The translations under genes and the position numbers were made by a program. From Candidatus Rifleibacteriota bacterium (GTDB lineage Bacteria; Muiribacteriota; Ozemobacteria; Ozemobacterales; Ozemobacteraceae), in assembly GCA_015233155.1 (NCBI GenBank), contig JADFYG010000031.1:1-64000 (forward strand): a stretch of DNA of 64,000 bases, given 5' to 3'. Under the pieces are notes generated by a model. The model did no database searches. It was not told the DNA's origin and saw only the letters and a list, made by a program, of their open reading frames with translations. This document shows, piece by piece, positions 1-8,308 of the stretch. How positions within the stretch are numbered: position 1 is the stretch's first letter; each line of letters opens with the position of its first letter.

Positions 1-306
1 CTTCTCGAACCTCTGTTCATAACTTTTTTACAGAAAGTTTACGGTGTCTTGCAACTGCACTCGAACGAGTGTCCACAGGAAGCCGCGTTCAGGCGGATAC
101 TGTTGAGCGGTGGCGGCGGTCTTTTGAGACATCTCGATCGTCTTATTGCGGCGAATCTTGGACTTCCGGTCGTGCGTATCGGGACTCCTGTCGCTCCGTT
201 CGTAGGGGGACTAAATGAAGCCGGAGTGACCGCATACGCTCCATTGCTTGGTGCGACTGCTTTGCGCGCATGGGATCTCAAGCGCCACGATCGCATGGTT
301 GCCTGA
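1..306 (+). CDS. pilM: Type IV pilus inner-membrane platform protein PilM, 3' end only
   Basis: The frame is open from the first base of the window, so this is the C-terminal ~101 residues of a longer gene. The segment ILLSGGGGLLRHLDRL followed by GLPVVRI is the typical C-terminal motif of PilM, an actin-like cytoplasmic ATP-binding protein that docks on the PilN tail at the inner membrane. The residues after it (GTPVAPFVGGLNEAG) fit the end of that fold. It is the first of a run of genes in the classic order pilM-N-O-P, which strongly supports the call. The next gene starts 40 bases downstream, so they are probably co-transcribed. The start and catalytic half lie outside the window. Confidence 0.82.
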   Translation, partial: LLEPLFITFLQKVYGVLQLHSNECPQEAAFRRILLSGGGGLLRHLDRLIAANLGLPVVRIGTPVAPFVGGLNEAGVTAYAPLLGATALRAWDLKRHDRMVA

Positions 307-346
307 CCAGGATGAAGATAATGTTTATCAGAATAGGAACAGCCTG

Positions 347-925
347 ATGTCTACAAGTTTCGAATTTTTGCCGAAACAGGCGCGTCGGGCCGCTCCCGAG
401 AGACGTCTTCCGATCGTGTTTCTGGTCATGGCTTTAGTTGCAAGCCTTGGCGGTCTTTATCTGAACGGGTCGCTCGCTGAAACCCAGGCGGAATACAAGC
501 GTCAGACCAAGGAAATGGAAACCCGTCGCATGGAACTTCTTGCTCAGGCCCGGGCGATGCTTCCTCCGGCCAACGTGTTGAGCGATATAGTCTCTTCAGT
601 TGATTCGCAAAATACAGCGTTGATCGGTCAGCGAACACCATGGCGGGCACTTTTTCAGGCACTGGAAGAAACGCTTCCCTCGGATGCCGTAGTAATGAAG
701 ATCGAAAACTCAAAGGGCAACACTCCGGTATTTCAGGCGGGAGAGCTTGATTTCCGCGTATCGGTAGTTGTCTCCGACTCAGATATGGCTCAGACATTCT
801 ATAAAAAGCTTTGTACTAAAAAAGCCTTTCAGTCACTGAGTTTCACGCCAAAGGGTGAAACAACTTATCAGGGGCGAAAGGGCACGGGCGTCGAACTGGT
901 GTTTCATTTCGGAGAATCATCATGA
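347..925 (+). CDS. pilN: PilN-like type IV pilus/type II secretion assembly protein
   Basis: A 192-residue protein with a short cytoplasmic N-terminus (FEFLPKQARR), one membrane segment at about residues 27-45 (IVFLVMALVASLGGLYL), then a coiled-coil stretch and an alpha/beta periplasmic domain. This is the PilN/GspL-C layout, in which the N-terminal tail binds PilM and the periplasmic part pairs with PilO. The open frame extends upstream to 248, inside pilM, but the ATG at 347 has AGGAA eight bases before it and gives the expected short cytoplasmic tail, so I start there. Sequence identity to named PilN proteins is low; the assignment rests on topology and on position between pilM and a PilO-like gene. 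Confidence 0.72.
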   Translation: MSTSFEFLPKQARRAAPERRLPIVFLVMALVASLGGLYLNGSLAETQAEYKRQTKEMETRRMELLAQARAMLPPANVLSDIVSSVDSQNTALIGQRTPWRALFQALEETLPSDAVVMKIENSKGNTPVFQAGELDFRVSVVVSDSDMAQTFYKKLCTKKAFQSLSFTPKGETTYQGRKGTGVELVFHFGESS

Positions 926-956
926 CTGAACAGTTGTCGATCATAGGAGTATTGCC

Positions 957-1550
957 ATGAATCAGCGTGACAAGGCTGTATGGGTCCGTCTGCTTTCACT
1001 CGTCGGCATACTGTTGGTGATTATTCCATCTCTGATCTGGTTGCCTCCGGCAATCCAGGAAAAGAGGCGCATCAGAGCTTTACAGGCTAATATGGCGGAC
1101 CAGCTGACCGAGCAGGCGCGCGCCGCGAAACTTCTGGACGATGTGAGGCAGGGAACGACCGATTTTATGGCAGCGGCCAGTCGCACGCGGAAACTGCTTG
1201 ATACTTTACGTTTCACTCCGCGGACTGAAAGTGAGATCCCGCCCTTCATCGAGGATATACAGAAGCTGTTCGGTTCTCCCGGATTGAATCTGAAACAACT
1301 AGCCTATCAGAAACGGGTAAAAGACAAAGGCTTCGTGACATTTGCGTTCGAGGGTCAGTTCCGTGCGGAGTATCAGGCATTTCAGGCGCTTTTGGCTGCG
1401 TTTGAAGGACACCCGTCGGGAGTTCGCATAGAAACTCTGGAGTTTTTGAATCTTGATGACGAGAGCCATCTGATTTTTTTCAAGCTATTATGCAAAGCGC
1501 GTTTTGCGGAGAGTGCTTTTGAGGTTCCGGGAGGTTCCAGTGGACGATAA
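957..1550 (+). CDS. pilO: PilO-like type IV pilus/type II secretion assembly protein
   Basis: A 197-residue bitopic protein. There is one membrane segment at about residues 10-30 (VRLLSLVGILLVIIPSLIWL), then a heptad-like helix (about 33-85), then a ferredoxin-like periplasmic domain. These are the features of PilO, which forms a heterodimer with PilN linking the cytoplasmic motor to the secretin. It follows the PilN-like gene by 31 bases, and its last 11 bases overlap the GTG start of the next gene, so the three are very likely one operon. The name depends on order and topology more than on recognised residues. It could equally be described as a GspM-like protein. Confidence 0.68.
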   Translation: MNQRDKAVWVRLLSLVGILLVIIPSLIWLPPAIQEKRRIRALQANMADQLTEQARAAKLLDDVRQGTTDFMAAASRTRKLLDTLRFTPRTESEIPPFIEDIQKLFGSPGLNLKQLAYQKRVKDKGFVTFAFEGQFRAEYQAFQALLAAFEGHPSGVRIETLEFLNLDDESHLIFFKLLCKARFAESAFEVPGGSSGR

Positions 1551-2421
1551 ATCAGCTCTTCAGGCTCATCGCAGAAGTGAGAACCTTCGCATACTCGGAG
1601 CGGTGTTGCTTTTTCTTGTTCTGATAGGGGCAAATATGTATATTCGCATGGGCAGGAGCAAGACGGCTGTGATACCCGACTCTTCTGATCTGGCGACGGG
1701 TACAGCGAGCCTGCGTGGGGAAGGTCCGACATCAGCCGGGGACGATCCGCTTGTGGATTTAGCGTCCATGAGTCAGTCTTTGAGGATGCTTCCGACAGTT
1801 TTGAAGCTTCCTGCTCCGGTAGCGCTGGACTCGACTTCCCTTCGAAATATTTTTCAGTGGCGTAAGATCGAGCAGATTGTATTTGTCGCGACTCTGGGAG
1901 CCTCTTTACCTGTCGTCATAGCGCCTGAAATTGCTTCTTCGGCGACTCCTACTCCGGTGATTATTCCGCGAGTATCCGGTACCTTCGTAACCGGAGGTCG
2001 TGGTGGGGCTTTCATACGGCTTAATAACGCAATGTTTCTCGTGATGGACAAGGAAAAAGTTCCCGGTACTAAGCTGGTATACAACGGAACCGGACCAAAG
2101 GGGCCGTCCTTCACGAATGCCGATGGGGAGAGGCTCGAACCGGAAGCGCTCCAGGAAGCCCGGGTCCAGGAAGCTCTGGATATCCTCAAGGGAGAAGGCG
2201 CCTCAAAGGGGTATCCGATTGGAGAGGTCGGTTCAGTCGGAAGTTCAACTCACAGTGAGGCAGAAACGCCGAAATCCGATCCACAGAAGTTCGAGTTGCC
2301 TGAAAGTTCAAAACCTAAAGCCGAGGCGCCTATAGCCGAAGCACCTAAAGCCGAGGCCCCTGAAAAGCGGCAATCAGGTGGCGCAGGCCGCAAAACCCGG
2401 GTGAAATCCTATCAACAATGA
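1540..2421 (+). CDS. PilP/GspC-like periplasmic linker protein
   Basis: A 293-residue protein starting at GTG 1540, which has GGGAGG five bases upstream; the longer frame from 1504 has no such site. One membrane segment lies at about residues 16-34 (ILGAVLLFLVLIGANMYI). The middle (about 85-215) contains ...ISGTFVTGGRGGAFIRLN-like beta-strand sequence, resembling the homology region of PilP/GspC that contacts the secretin. The last ~60 residues are a low-complexity tail rich in Ala, Pro, Glu and Lys with repeats of the type KAEAPxAEAP. It overlaps the previous gene by 11 bases. No secretin (PilQ/GspD) gene follows, which is unusual because pilP normally precedes it. The exact family membership is inferred. 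Confidence 0.58.
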   Translation: MDDKSALQAHRRSENLRILGAVLLFLVLIGANMYIRMGRSKTAVIPDSSDLATGTASLRGEGPTSAGDDPLVDLASMSQSLRMLPTVLKLPAPVALDSTSLRNIFQWRKIEQIVFVATLGASLPVVIAPEIASSATPTPVIIPRVSGTFVTGGRGGAFIRLNNAMFLVMDKEKVPGTKLVYNGTGPKGPSFTNADGERLEPEALQEARVQEALDILKGEGASKGYPIGEVGSVGSSTHSEAETPKSDPQKFELPESSKPKAEAPIAEAPKAEAPEKRQSGGAGRKTRVKSYQQ

Positions 2422-2551
2422 CGGAACCTCAGTGGTGGGACATTGGAGAAATCAATAATTCCGCCGATCGAAATGAACGATATACGATGACTTCGCGACT
2501 CAATGCGTGTAGAATATCAGGCATGACAGTACATTGGGCGGGAGGCAATCA

Positions 2552-3772
2552 GTGAAAAGGTTTCATGTTACCTTTCAAAATCCCTCCGGCGAGGAAGTAG
2601 TTCGGGAAGTTCAGGCGGAATCCGCCGAAGACGCACAGCTGATTCTTCAGTCTGAAGGCATCATGCCGATTCGCGCGGCGGAAATCACCGAGTCCCTCGG
2701 ATGGTCGATTGCCGGCTTTTGGGACACAGTCCCGCTTCAGGAATTGTATCACTTCACTCGCCTTTTCGGTACTCTGACTCGCGCCGGAATTCCGCTTCTG
2801 GAAGCTATTCATCTCATAGAAGAACGAACACTGAATCCACTGTTACGCAGAACGCTCAAGCGCATACATGGCGATGTTCAAAGCGGTGCCGGACTTGGTC
2901 CGGCATTTGCGATTCATACGCGCGTATTCGATCCTACTTACCAGAACATGATTCGCGTCGGAGAAGAATCAGGTGAACTTGGGCAAGTCATTGGACGCCT
3001 GGTCTCACTGCTCGACCGGCGAATAAAACTGGGGCGGGCGATCACCAAGGCGTTGACTTATCCGGTCCTGGTATTAGGATTATCCGGCTTCGTCACATGG
3101 GGAATTCTGACATACATTGTTCCGCGCTTCAAAGACATTTACAGCAAATTCGGCGGTGATCTTCCGGCCGTTACGAAAGTCACGCTGGGTGCGAGTGATT
3201 TTCTCATCAATCATACTTACACAATGATTTTGGGAGTTATTGCGGTCTGGCTTCTCTTATCCGCGATCGGCAAGACTGAGCGCGGGCGGTCGATTCTGGA
3301 TAGGGTGTCATTGGCACTACCACTATTAGGGCCAATGTATCATACATATGAGATCGCGCAGTTCGCTAAAAGTTTCTCCATTCTTATTCACAGTGGCCTG
3401 ACAGTCGTTTCGGCCCTCGACATCCTGATTCCTGCGATAGCCCGCAAACCCATTCGTGATGCGGTAACAAAGGCGTCCGAAGAAATTCGAGGCGGTATGG
3501 GAATGGGTGAAAGTTTTGCCTCGGTTGCGCCCTGGATCCCGGATCTCTTCAATCGCATGGTGACGGTTGGCGAGCGCAGCGGAAATTTAACGGAAATGCT
3601 TGATCACGTCGCTGAGTTTTATGAAGAAGAGTTTCACAATAAGGTTGAAACACTGGCTTCACTCATTGAACCAATGATGATCGTTTTTTTGGGCGTTCTT
3701 ATCGGCGGAATCGTTGTTTCGCTTTATCTCCCGATCTTTGGCATGGCCAAATTGATCACGGGCAAGAAGTGA
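2552..3772 (+). CDS. pilC: Type IV pilus/type II secretion inner-membrane platform protein PilC/GspF
   Basis: A 406-residue polytopic protein with the two tandem GspF domains (about residues 70-195 and 270-395), each holding an amphipathic region followed by membrane helices. Recognisable family sequence includes FTRLFGTLTRAGIPLLEA in the first repeat, FAKSFSILIHSGLTVVSALD in the second, and a final hydrophobic segment IVFLGVLIGGIVVSLYLPIF. It forms the platform on which pilin is pushed in or out of the filament. The start is placed at GTG 2552, preceded by GGGAGG; the frame can be extended to a TTG at 2534 without an equally good site. It lies 130 bases after the PilP-like gene, with no ATPase gene (pilB/gspE) next to it. 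Confidence 0.93.
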   Translation: MKRFHVTFQNPSGEEVVREVQAESAEDAQLILQSEGIMPIRAAEITESLGWSIAGFWDTVPLQELYHFTRLFGTLTRAGIPLLEAIHLIEERTLNPLLRRTLKRIHGDVQSGAGLGPAFAIHTRVFDPTYQNMIRVGEESGELGQVIGRLVSLLDRRIKLGRAITKALTYPVLVLGLSGFVTWGILTYIVPRFKDIYSKFGGDLPAVTKVTLGASDFLINHTYTMILGVIAVWLLLSAIGKTERGRSILDRVSLALPLLGPMYHTYEIAQFAKSFSILIHSGLTVVSALDILIPAIARKPIRDAVTKASEEIRGGMGMGESFASVAPWIPDLFNRMVTVGERSGNLTEMLDHVAEFYEEEFHNKVETLASLIEPMMIVFLGVLIGGIVVSLYLPIFGMAKLITGKK

Positions 3773-3785
3773 CATACATGGAAGC

Positions 3786-5138
3786 GTGGTGACTGACATG
3801 GAATCCTGGGAAATCATAAAACTACTCGGTACCGGTAATGTAAAACTGGCATTGCATGCCCTCGATAGATGGGGGAAGGATGCTTCGTTTGATCCCGAGC
3901 CGTTATTGGCCGCCCTGACGAGTTCCGATCCGACCGTTCTCAAAGTAGCTCTTGCTCATGCTGCGGAGCGCCATCCAACCGCCTGTCTCGGCGCGGTTAC
4001 GGCGCTGTTCCAGCGTGAAGATCCCGTTGCGCGCCGTTTGGCGGTAGAGGCGATGATTCCGGCGTTTGGTGATATTGCCAGAGAGCGCCTGGAACAGCTG
4101 CTTGAGAAGGAACAGCATCCGTTTGTTATCGCATCGGGGGTGAAAGCCGCTTCCAGAATGGGTGTAAAAGCGGAGCGTCTGACGCCTTTTTTGAAGCATG
4201 AAGATTCGCGGATTCGTGCCAACACGACTCGGGCAATCGTCGCGACCAAGGCGCCGCCGGATATTATGAGGTCTATTCTTGAACCGCTGCTGAAAGACCC
4301 TGCTCCTCGCGTTCAGAACGAAGCCCTGAGAGGATTAGCCGGGATGATTCCGCCGGAAGAGTTACGGGAAATCGTCCAGAAGAGGCGGGCGGCATATGAT
4401 GGGGAAGCCCGGACGAGTCTGGTTCATCTTATCTATGATCTTCCATTACCCGGGAAAGCCTCATTACTTGCTGAACTTTTGGATGATGCCAATCCTGAGG
4501 TCGAAGTCGCGGCCGCCTCTTGTTTGGCGAAAATCGGGGACAGTGAATCCTGGAAGGCGCTTGCCGACGGTTATTTGCGTCAGGCGGAACCAGCGCGCGC
4601 CGAAGCTATTCTCAAACTCATTCCGGCGGTTCCGGCGAACGTCGTCCTTTTTGCGACGGAACGAGGCGGCGGCCGGATTGTTGATGCTTCCAGCGAGCTT
4701 GCAAGGCGTGTTTTGGCATTTGCGGCAATTGTAAAAAATGACTGGCAGCTTTTCATTCCATGGATTCTAGGTGGTCTTGAGAGGCGCGAAAACGAAATCC
4801 GTGAAGTTGCCCTGGTAGCGGTCCGAGAGAGATTGTCATATTTTTCGGCAAATATGGAAGATCTGTTGAGGCGTCCCGAGCGCATGGGCAGCCCCCGTGA
4901 GCGTGCCTTGGTGGCACAGATTCGATGGCGTGCGGGGCAGATGGCGGGATTAGAAACATTGAAATCGTTCCTGCACAACGAAGATGAAATTTTCCGCATC
5001 GAAGCGGCGCGCGCTCTTCGGGAAGAGCCTGCTCTGCTGGCGAAAAAGGCCCTCAAGGATGCTGGTTTTGTCGACGCCCCGGAAGCGCCAACAACTCCGG
5101 CGGCTCCGGTTGCAAAAGGACCTATTAAATTGATTTAA
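3786..5138 (+). CDS. HEAT-repeat protein next to pilC
   Basis: A protein of about 446-450 residues built almost entirely of ~30-residue alpha-helical HEAT-type repeats, for example DPVARRLAVEAMIPAFGD, DSRIRANTTRAIVA, NPEVEVAAASCLAKIGD and DEIFRIEAARALRE. There is no signal peptide or membrane segment, so it is probably a cytoplasmic scaffold. The start is uncertain: GTG 3786 has GGAA four bases upstream, and ATG 3798 is in the same frame. It begins 13 bases after pilC and is probably co-transcribed. A second HEAT protein (37345-39720) lies beside the other pseudopilin cluster in this window. The ligand cannot be told from sequence. The tail (APEAPTTPAAPVAKG) is proline/alanine rich. Confidence 0.8.
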   Translation: MVTDMESWEIIKLLGTGNVKLALHALDRWGKDASFDPEPLLAALTSSDPTVLKVALAHAAERHPTACLGAVTALFQREDPVARRLAVEAMIPAFGDIARERLEQLLEKEQHPFVIASGVKAASRMGVKAERLTPFLKHEDSRIRANTTRAIVATKAPPDIMRSILEPLLKDPAPRVQNEALRGLAGMIPPEELREIVQKRRAAYDGEARTSLVHLIYDLPLPGKASLLAELLDDANPEVEVAAASCLAKIGDSESWKALADGYLRQAEPARAEAILKLIPAVPANVVLFATERGGGRIVDASSELARRVLAFAAIVKNDWQLFIPWILGGLERRENEIREVALVAVRERLSYFSANMEDLLRRPERMGSPRERALVAQIRWRAGQMAGLETLKSFLHNEDEIFRIEAARALREEPALLAKKALKDAGFVDAPEAPTTPAAPVAKGPIKLI

Positions 5139-5206
5139 GAGGTCCCTGCAAAATTTGTCGGTGTCCTGAATTAACCAGAGCAGAAAGCTTGGTTTGATCT
5201 ACCGGG

Positions 5207-5258
5207 CTATTATCCGCAGATGACGCAGGTTCTTGCGGATAATAGACAGGATTTTTTT
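5207..5258 (+). terminator. Intrinsic terminator after the pilus operon
   Basis: A perfect 12-base inverted repeat (5207-5218 and 5234-5245, CTATTATCCGCA and its complement) with a 15-base loop is followed six bases later by seven T residues (5252-5258). It lies about 70 bases beyond the stop of the HEAT gene and would end the pilM-to-HEAT operon. The gap before the T run is slightly long, so efficiency is uncertain. Confidence 0.62.
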
Positions 5259-5371
5259 ATCTTTGGATAAAGAGAACAAAAACATTGTGATTCATTCCAA
5301 TCACAAAATGTTTTACATAATCACCGGGGATTCCACGGGATCGTTACATATCATCTACGCATGAATTCTCC

Positions 5372-5524
5372 CAGGGTCATTTGCTCTCTGCCACGTATAA
5401 TAGCTTCAATTGAGGATTTTCATGTCAGGTAGGGCGGGACCGCCGGGCCCGCCGAGAAAACTAGTAGAATAAAGCGGCACGCCCTGTGATCACTGCCCAA
5501 CCGGTCCGGAATTAAATGCTCCGG
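5372..5524. repeat. Degenerate copy of palindromic repeat family 2
   Basis: The left edge CAGGGTCATTT matches the terminal repeat of the copy at 8155-8308, and the right edge GAATTAAATGCTCC is the matching inverted end with mutations. Inside, at about 5430-5458, is the core arm GGTAGGGCGGGACCGCCGGG; its partner arm is eroded (ACGCCCTG near 5480). The length, 153 bases, is almost that of the intact copy (154). No flanking direct repeat was seen. The rest of the 409-base gap between genes here holds only the terminator described at 5207-5258 and A/T-rich sequence. Confidence 0.5.
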
Positions 5525-5547
5525 TCGGTCGATGTGGCATAGCTCGT

Positions 5548-6288
5548 TTATGGGGTATCAAATGTGTCCGTGTTGCCTTCAGTGCCTGGCGAATTCGGTA
5601 TGTCATCATACGGGGCTCCGGTAGCCCCATCCAGGGAAGGAACGGCGGCAACAACCCCCGTATAATGTGTTGCGCCAGTGAGGGGAGCAGCGAGCGTAAA
5701 ACGGAACTGAGTGTCTGAAATTTTTACTACACTGGCAGTAGTGGCCCCATGGTCGAGGGTAAGAACGCCAAATGCTGGTGTGTTTGCTACTTTGCGGGTG
5801 AATATGACATCAACACTATCGGGTGTTACATATTTCAGGCTGATATAATACGGTGGCTTCCATGTGACGAGAAGGTCATCACCGGTGACGACACGTTTTG
5901 TGACGACGCCGGGTGTTCTGTCCGGTCCGTAGGTTCTGATATATCCATCTGCTACTTTCAATTCGTAAGGGCTGCCCCAGGGATCAATCGGCATTTTTTG
6001 ATTGGCGGTGGATCGGAAGTCCTGGAGATACTTTCCGATTAATGGAGTCATTTCATTATCTACGAGAGGTGCATGACCGGATTCAAGCTGATCCCAGTTG
6101 GTCAATGCCTTATTAAATGTTGCGAGGTCGGCCTTTGCTGCAGTGAGTTTTGTTTGACTTACGTAGTCCTGATAATATGGGAGAGCGAGAGCGACGAGTG
6201 CCGCCAAAATAGCGACTACGACAAGCAGCTCAAGAAGTGTAAAACCCTTTCGTTTCATATATATCTTCTTTTGTTCACTTGCTCTCAC
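5548..6288 (-). CDS. Pseudopilin (GspG/PilA-type N-terminus) with C-terminal Ig-like domain
   Basis: The N-terminus carries a canonical class III signal, KRKG followed by FTLLELLVVVAILAALVALA, with glutamate at mature position 5, so it should be cleaved and methylated by a prepilin peptidase. The mature start is followed by a GspG-like helix and loop (DPWGSPYELK) as far as about residue 145. The remaining ~100 residues (ISLKYVTPDSVDVIFTR and following strands, ending in an acidic TEGNTDTFDTP) look like a SbsA-type Ig-like domain, which is unusual on a pseudopilin. I start at GTG 6288 because AAGGAG lies seven bases upstream. ATG 6258, directly before the signal, is the alternative and would give 236 residues. 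It is divergent from the pilin-like gene at 6387. Confidence 0.8.
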   Translation of the reverse strand: MRASEQKKIYMKRKGFTLLELLVVVAILAALVALALPYYQDYVSQTKLTAAKADLATFNKALTNWDQLESGHAPLVDNEMTPLIGKYLQDFRSTANQKMPIDPWGSPYELKVADGYIRTYGPDRTPGVVTKRVVTGDDLLVTWKPPYYISLKYVTPDSVDVIFTRKVANTPAFGVLTLDHGATTASVVKISDTQFRFTLAAPLTGATHYTGVVAAVPSLDGATGAPYDDIPNSPGTEGNTDTFDTP

Positions 6289-6351
6289 CTGTATTCTCCT
6301 TATGACGGAAATGTTTATATTCAATAATACCACTATAATTATACCACCAAC

Positions 6352-6380
6352 TTGGACTTTGATGAAAATGATATTATACT
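6352..6380 (+). promoter_or_regulatory. Sigma70-type promoter, probably leaderless, for the gene at 6387
   Basis: TTGGAC (6352-6357) and TATACT (6375-6380) are separated by exactly 17 bases. Transcription would begin at about 6387, which is the A of the ATG of the next gene. There is no Shine-Dalgarno sequence at a usable distance, so the message may be leaderless. The surrounding DNA is A/T rich, so chance similarity cannot be excluded. Confidence 0.5.
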
Positions 6381-6386
6381 TGAAGT

Positions 6387-7310
6387 ATGAGGAATCGAAA
6401 GGGTTATTTACTGTTGGGTCTTCTTATGGTCTTTTCCGCTCTTATGCTTAGCAGCACGATTGCAGTGCTAGAGCAGGATCCGGCTGTAAAGCGATCGGGC
6501 GAAGAAGATCTCAAGCAGAGAATAGATACTATTCGAAGGGCGGTCGATCTGTATCGTAAGACACATTCTACATCGGATACTCGCATCTCCGATCTGAACA
6601 ATTTCTTTAAGGCCGGTGATGCAGCGGGTGTTGTCGATTTTCTTGCCTCAGAATGTTATTTGAGTTCGCATGTGAGCCTTGATCCGGTGGCCGCAGGGTC
6701 CGGTGGCATCGTTTATCCGACATGGGGTGTCGTTACAAATCTGGTGAACAACGGTTCTTTTGAGCATGATGATGGCACCGACTATGGTGTCGTCAACGGC
6801 GTCTCATACGGCGTAACAGGCACCTGGCGTGGAAATTTCACCGCCAGTGACAGCGTTCCTGATGGCTGGCAACTCATTGCGACAGGCGTTCAGCAGTGCA
6901 TTGGTCTCATCGGCCCGGCGACATATGTCGCCAGCTTATGGGTATATGGAAGCGCCTCCATGAGTATTTATTCGAACGACGGTAATTTGCTGATGCCGGC
7001 TGTTTCCGGGGGCCAAATTGCCTGGAAACGTCGTTTTGGATATTTTTTCACTCCATCGTCGCTGGTAGCCAGTATAACCATAGGGACGAGCGGTGTATCG
7101 GGAACCGAAGCACGGGTCGACGGGGTAATGCTCGAACTCTGGCAGCCACCAAGCGGCGCCGATACAGCTTTGCCCGTTCCTTCCGCCTGGGTCGACACGG
7201 TTGGAATAGTTGCGGCCGTCGGAAGTGAAACCCAGTCCAAAGCAATATTCGGAGATCTCATAGATCTCACATTAGATCCGCCTCCCGCTACCTGGTGGTT
7301 TGAATACTGA
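6387..7310 (+). CDS. Pilin-like secreted protein without Glu5 and with carbohydrate-binding-like domain
   Basis: A 307-residue protein. The N-terminus MRNRKG then YLLLGLLMVFSALML looks like a prepilin signal, but position 5 after the cleavage glycine is Gly rather than Glu, as in GspK-like tip pseudopilins. A short helical part (about 30-90) is followed by a beta-rich domain (about 112-250) beginning NLVNNGSFEHDDG and containing SVPDGWQL. This is the pattern of carbohydrate-binding modules of the CBM4/9 type. It ends in WWFEY. It is transcribed divergently from the pseudopilin at 5548-6288 and probably belongs to the same envelope structure. Ligand binding is only suggested by the fold-like pattern. 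Confidence 0.68.
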   Translation: MRNRKGYLLLGLLMVFSALMLSSTIAVLEQDPAVKRSGEEDLKQRIDTIRRAVDLYRKTHSTSDTRISDLNNFFKAGDAAGVVDFLASECYLSSHVSLDPVAAGSGGIVYPTWGVVTNLVNNGSFEHDDGTDYGVVNGVSYGVTGTWRGNFTASDSVPDGWQLIATGVQQCIGLIGPATYVASLWVYGSASMSIYSNDGNLLMPAVSGGQIAWKRRFGYFFTPSSLVASITIGTSGVSGTEARVDGVMLELWQPPSGADTALPVPSAWVDTVGIVAAVGSETQSKAIFGDLIDLTLDPPPATWWFEY

Positions 7311-7328
7311 TCACAAAGTCAAAACGGT

Positions 7329-7353
7329 AGGGCGCGACCGCCGGGCGCGCCGT
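7329..7353. repeat. Isolated core arm of the palindromic repeats
   Basis: The bases GGTAGGGCGCGACCGCCGGG and the following CGCGCCG match one arm of the 64-base central hairpin of the mobile repeats at 17320, 33775, 49538 and 54092. No second arm and no terminal repeat are present, so this is a fragment, squeezed between two convergent genes. Confidence 0.6.
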
Positions 7354-7361
7354 CCTGAGGA

Positions 7362-7874
7362 TCAGGGAACGGTTAGAGAGAGGTAGTGACCAACAGTGGC
7401 TGTGTCGGTCAGGCCGCCGCCGTATTTGTTTTGATCGGTATACTCGTCATACGTATCGATCGGATAATATAGACTGGGACCTCGCAATCCACTTTTGACA
7501 CAGTTTTGTGGGTAATATAAAATGTTTTGTGTAACTGGGGTGGTAGAAGCGACCCCGTGGATGTCCGTGAATGTTACATAAACAGTGTTCAGACCGGCCA
7601 CACCGGAAAGGTGATATGTGACGGGGCTTGTGGCTATTTGTGAATACGTGTATGTAGCCGGACCACCGCCGAAATTATCGTAACAGGCAAGGACAGTTGC
7701 AGCACTTGCCGGATTAGCTATGGAAAATCGCAGCTGTATTACACTTGTGGCAGTTTGCTGTTCGCCCGCTGAGCCAACCCCGTTTATGACAAAACCTTCA
7801 GTGGCATTTGCAGCAACGCAGCATGAAAGCAACAGCCATAGCACAAACACGAGTTTCGGGAAAAGTTGCGACAT
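7362..7874 (-). CDS. Secreted protein of unknown function
   Basis: A 170-residue product if begun at ATG 7874, which places a clean Sec signal at the N-terminus (LVFVLWLLLSCCVAANA, likely cut before TEGF). The mature part is beta-rich, with Ser/Thr/Val alternation (SSIANPASAATVL-type segments) and a phrase YVTFTDIHGVASTTPVTQN that resembles the last strands of an Ig-like domain. The C-terminus is Tyr/Asp/Gly rich. The frame is open further upstream, to 8087, and a start at ATG 8063 has a GAGGG ten bases before it. That extension includes repeat-like DNA (about 8008-8031), so I consider it non-coding. No known family is recognised. Confidence 0.6.
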   Translation of the reverse strand: MSQLFPKLVFVLWLLLSCCVAANATEGFVINGVGSAGEQQTATSVIQLRFSIANPASAATVLACYDNFGGGPATYTYSQIATSPVTYHLSGVAGLNTVYVTFTDIHGVASTTPVTQNILYYPQNCVKSGLRGPSLYYPIDTYDEYTDQNKYGGGLTDTATVGHYLSLTVP

Positions 7875-8154
7875 CGCCTGGCGCAGAGGCGATTTATCAA
7901 TGGCCTTGGTTGATACAGAACGATAACTGCGATAGAAACAGGCATGTTTCAATATTATATAATGAGGCATTGAAATTTGTTCAATTGATGTCACAAAACT
8001 TGGCGTAGAGGCACGGCTTGCCGCGCCCGAAACGACAAAAATCAATGCTTTTTTATATGCCATAATTCTTTTACCCTCTGCCTTCAATTTTTCAACCCTC
8101 TGCTCTCAGTGTATGAAAGTAGGTGGGGAACTGTCAATCACCCTGGCGGATTAC

Positions 8155-8308
8155 CAGGGCATTTAATTCTCGACCGGTAGGGCAGCGACCGCCGGGCGCG
8201 CCGCGTCTTTTGCCACGAGCTTTCTCGGCTGGCCCGGCGGTCCAGCCCTACCATTCGTTGAAATCATGCAATGCAAGCCATTCGCGGGCGGAGAATTAAA
8301 TGACCCTG
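8155..8308. mobile_element. Palindromic mobile repeat, family 2 (reference copy)
   Basis: The ends are inverted repeats: CAGGGCATTTAATTCTC at the left, and at the right the complement of CAGGGTCATTTAATTCTC. Flanking direct repeats GCGGATTAC (8146-8154 and 8309-8317) indicate a 9- or 10-base target duplication. The interior (8176-8252) is a long imperfect hairpin beginning GGTAGGGC and ending GCCCTACC, shared with family 1. Directly after the right-hand duplication a further terminal sequence (CAGAGTCATTTAAT, from 8319) begins, so the element sits at the edge of another copy. No open reading frame inside. With the flanking remnants it fills the 490-base gap between the neighbouring genes. Confidence 0.7.

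Noticed and set aside
7875-8087. N-terminal extension of the secreted protein gene to 8087
   Set aside because: The added residues precede a clean signal peptide and include repeat-like DNA (about 8008-8031), so the internal ATG is more likely.
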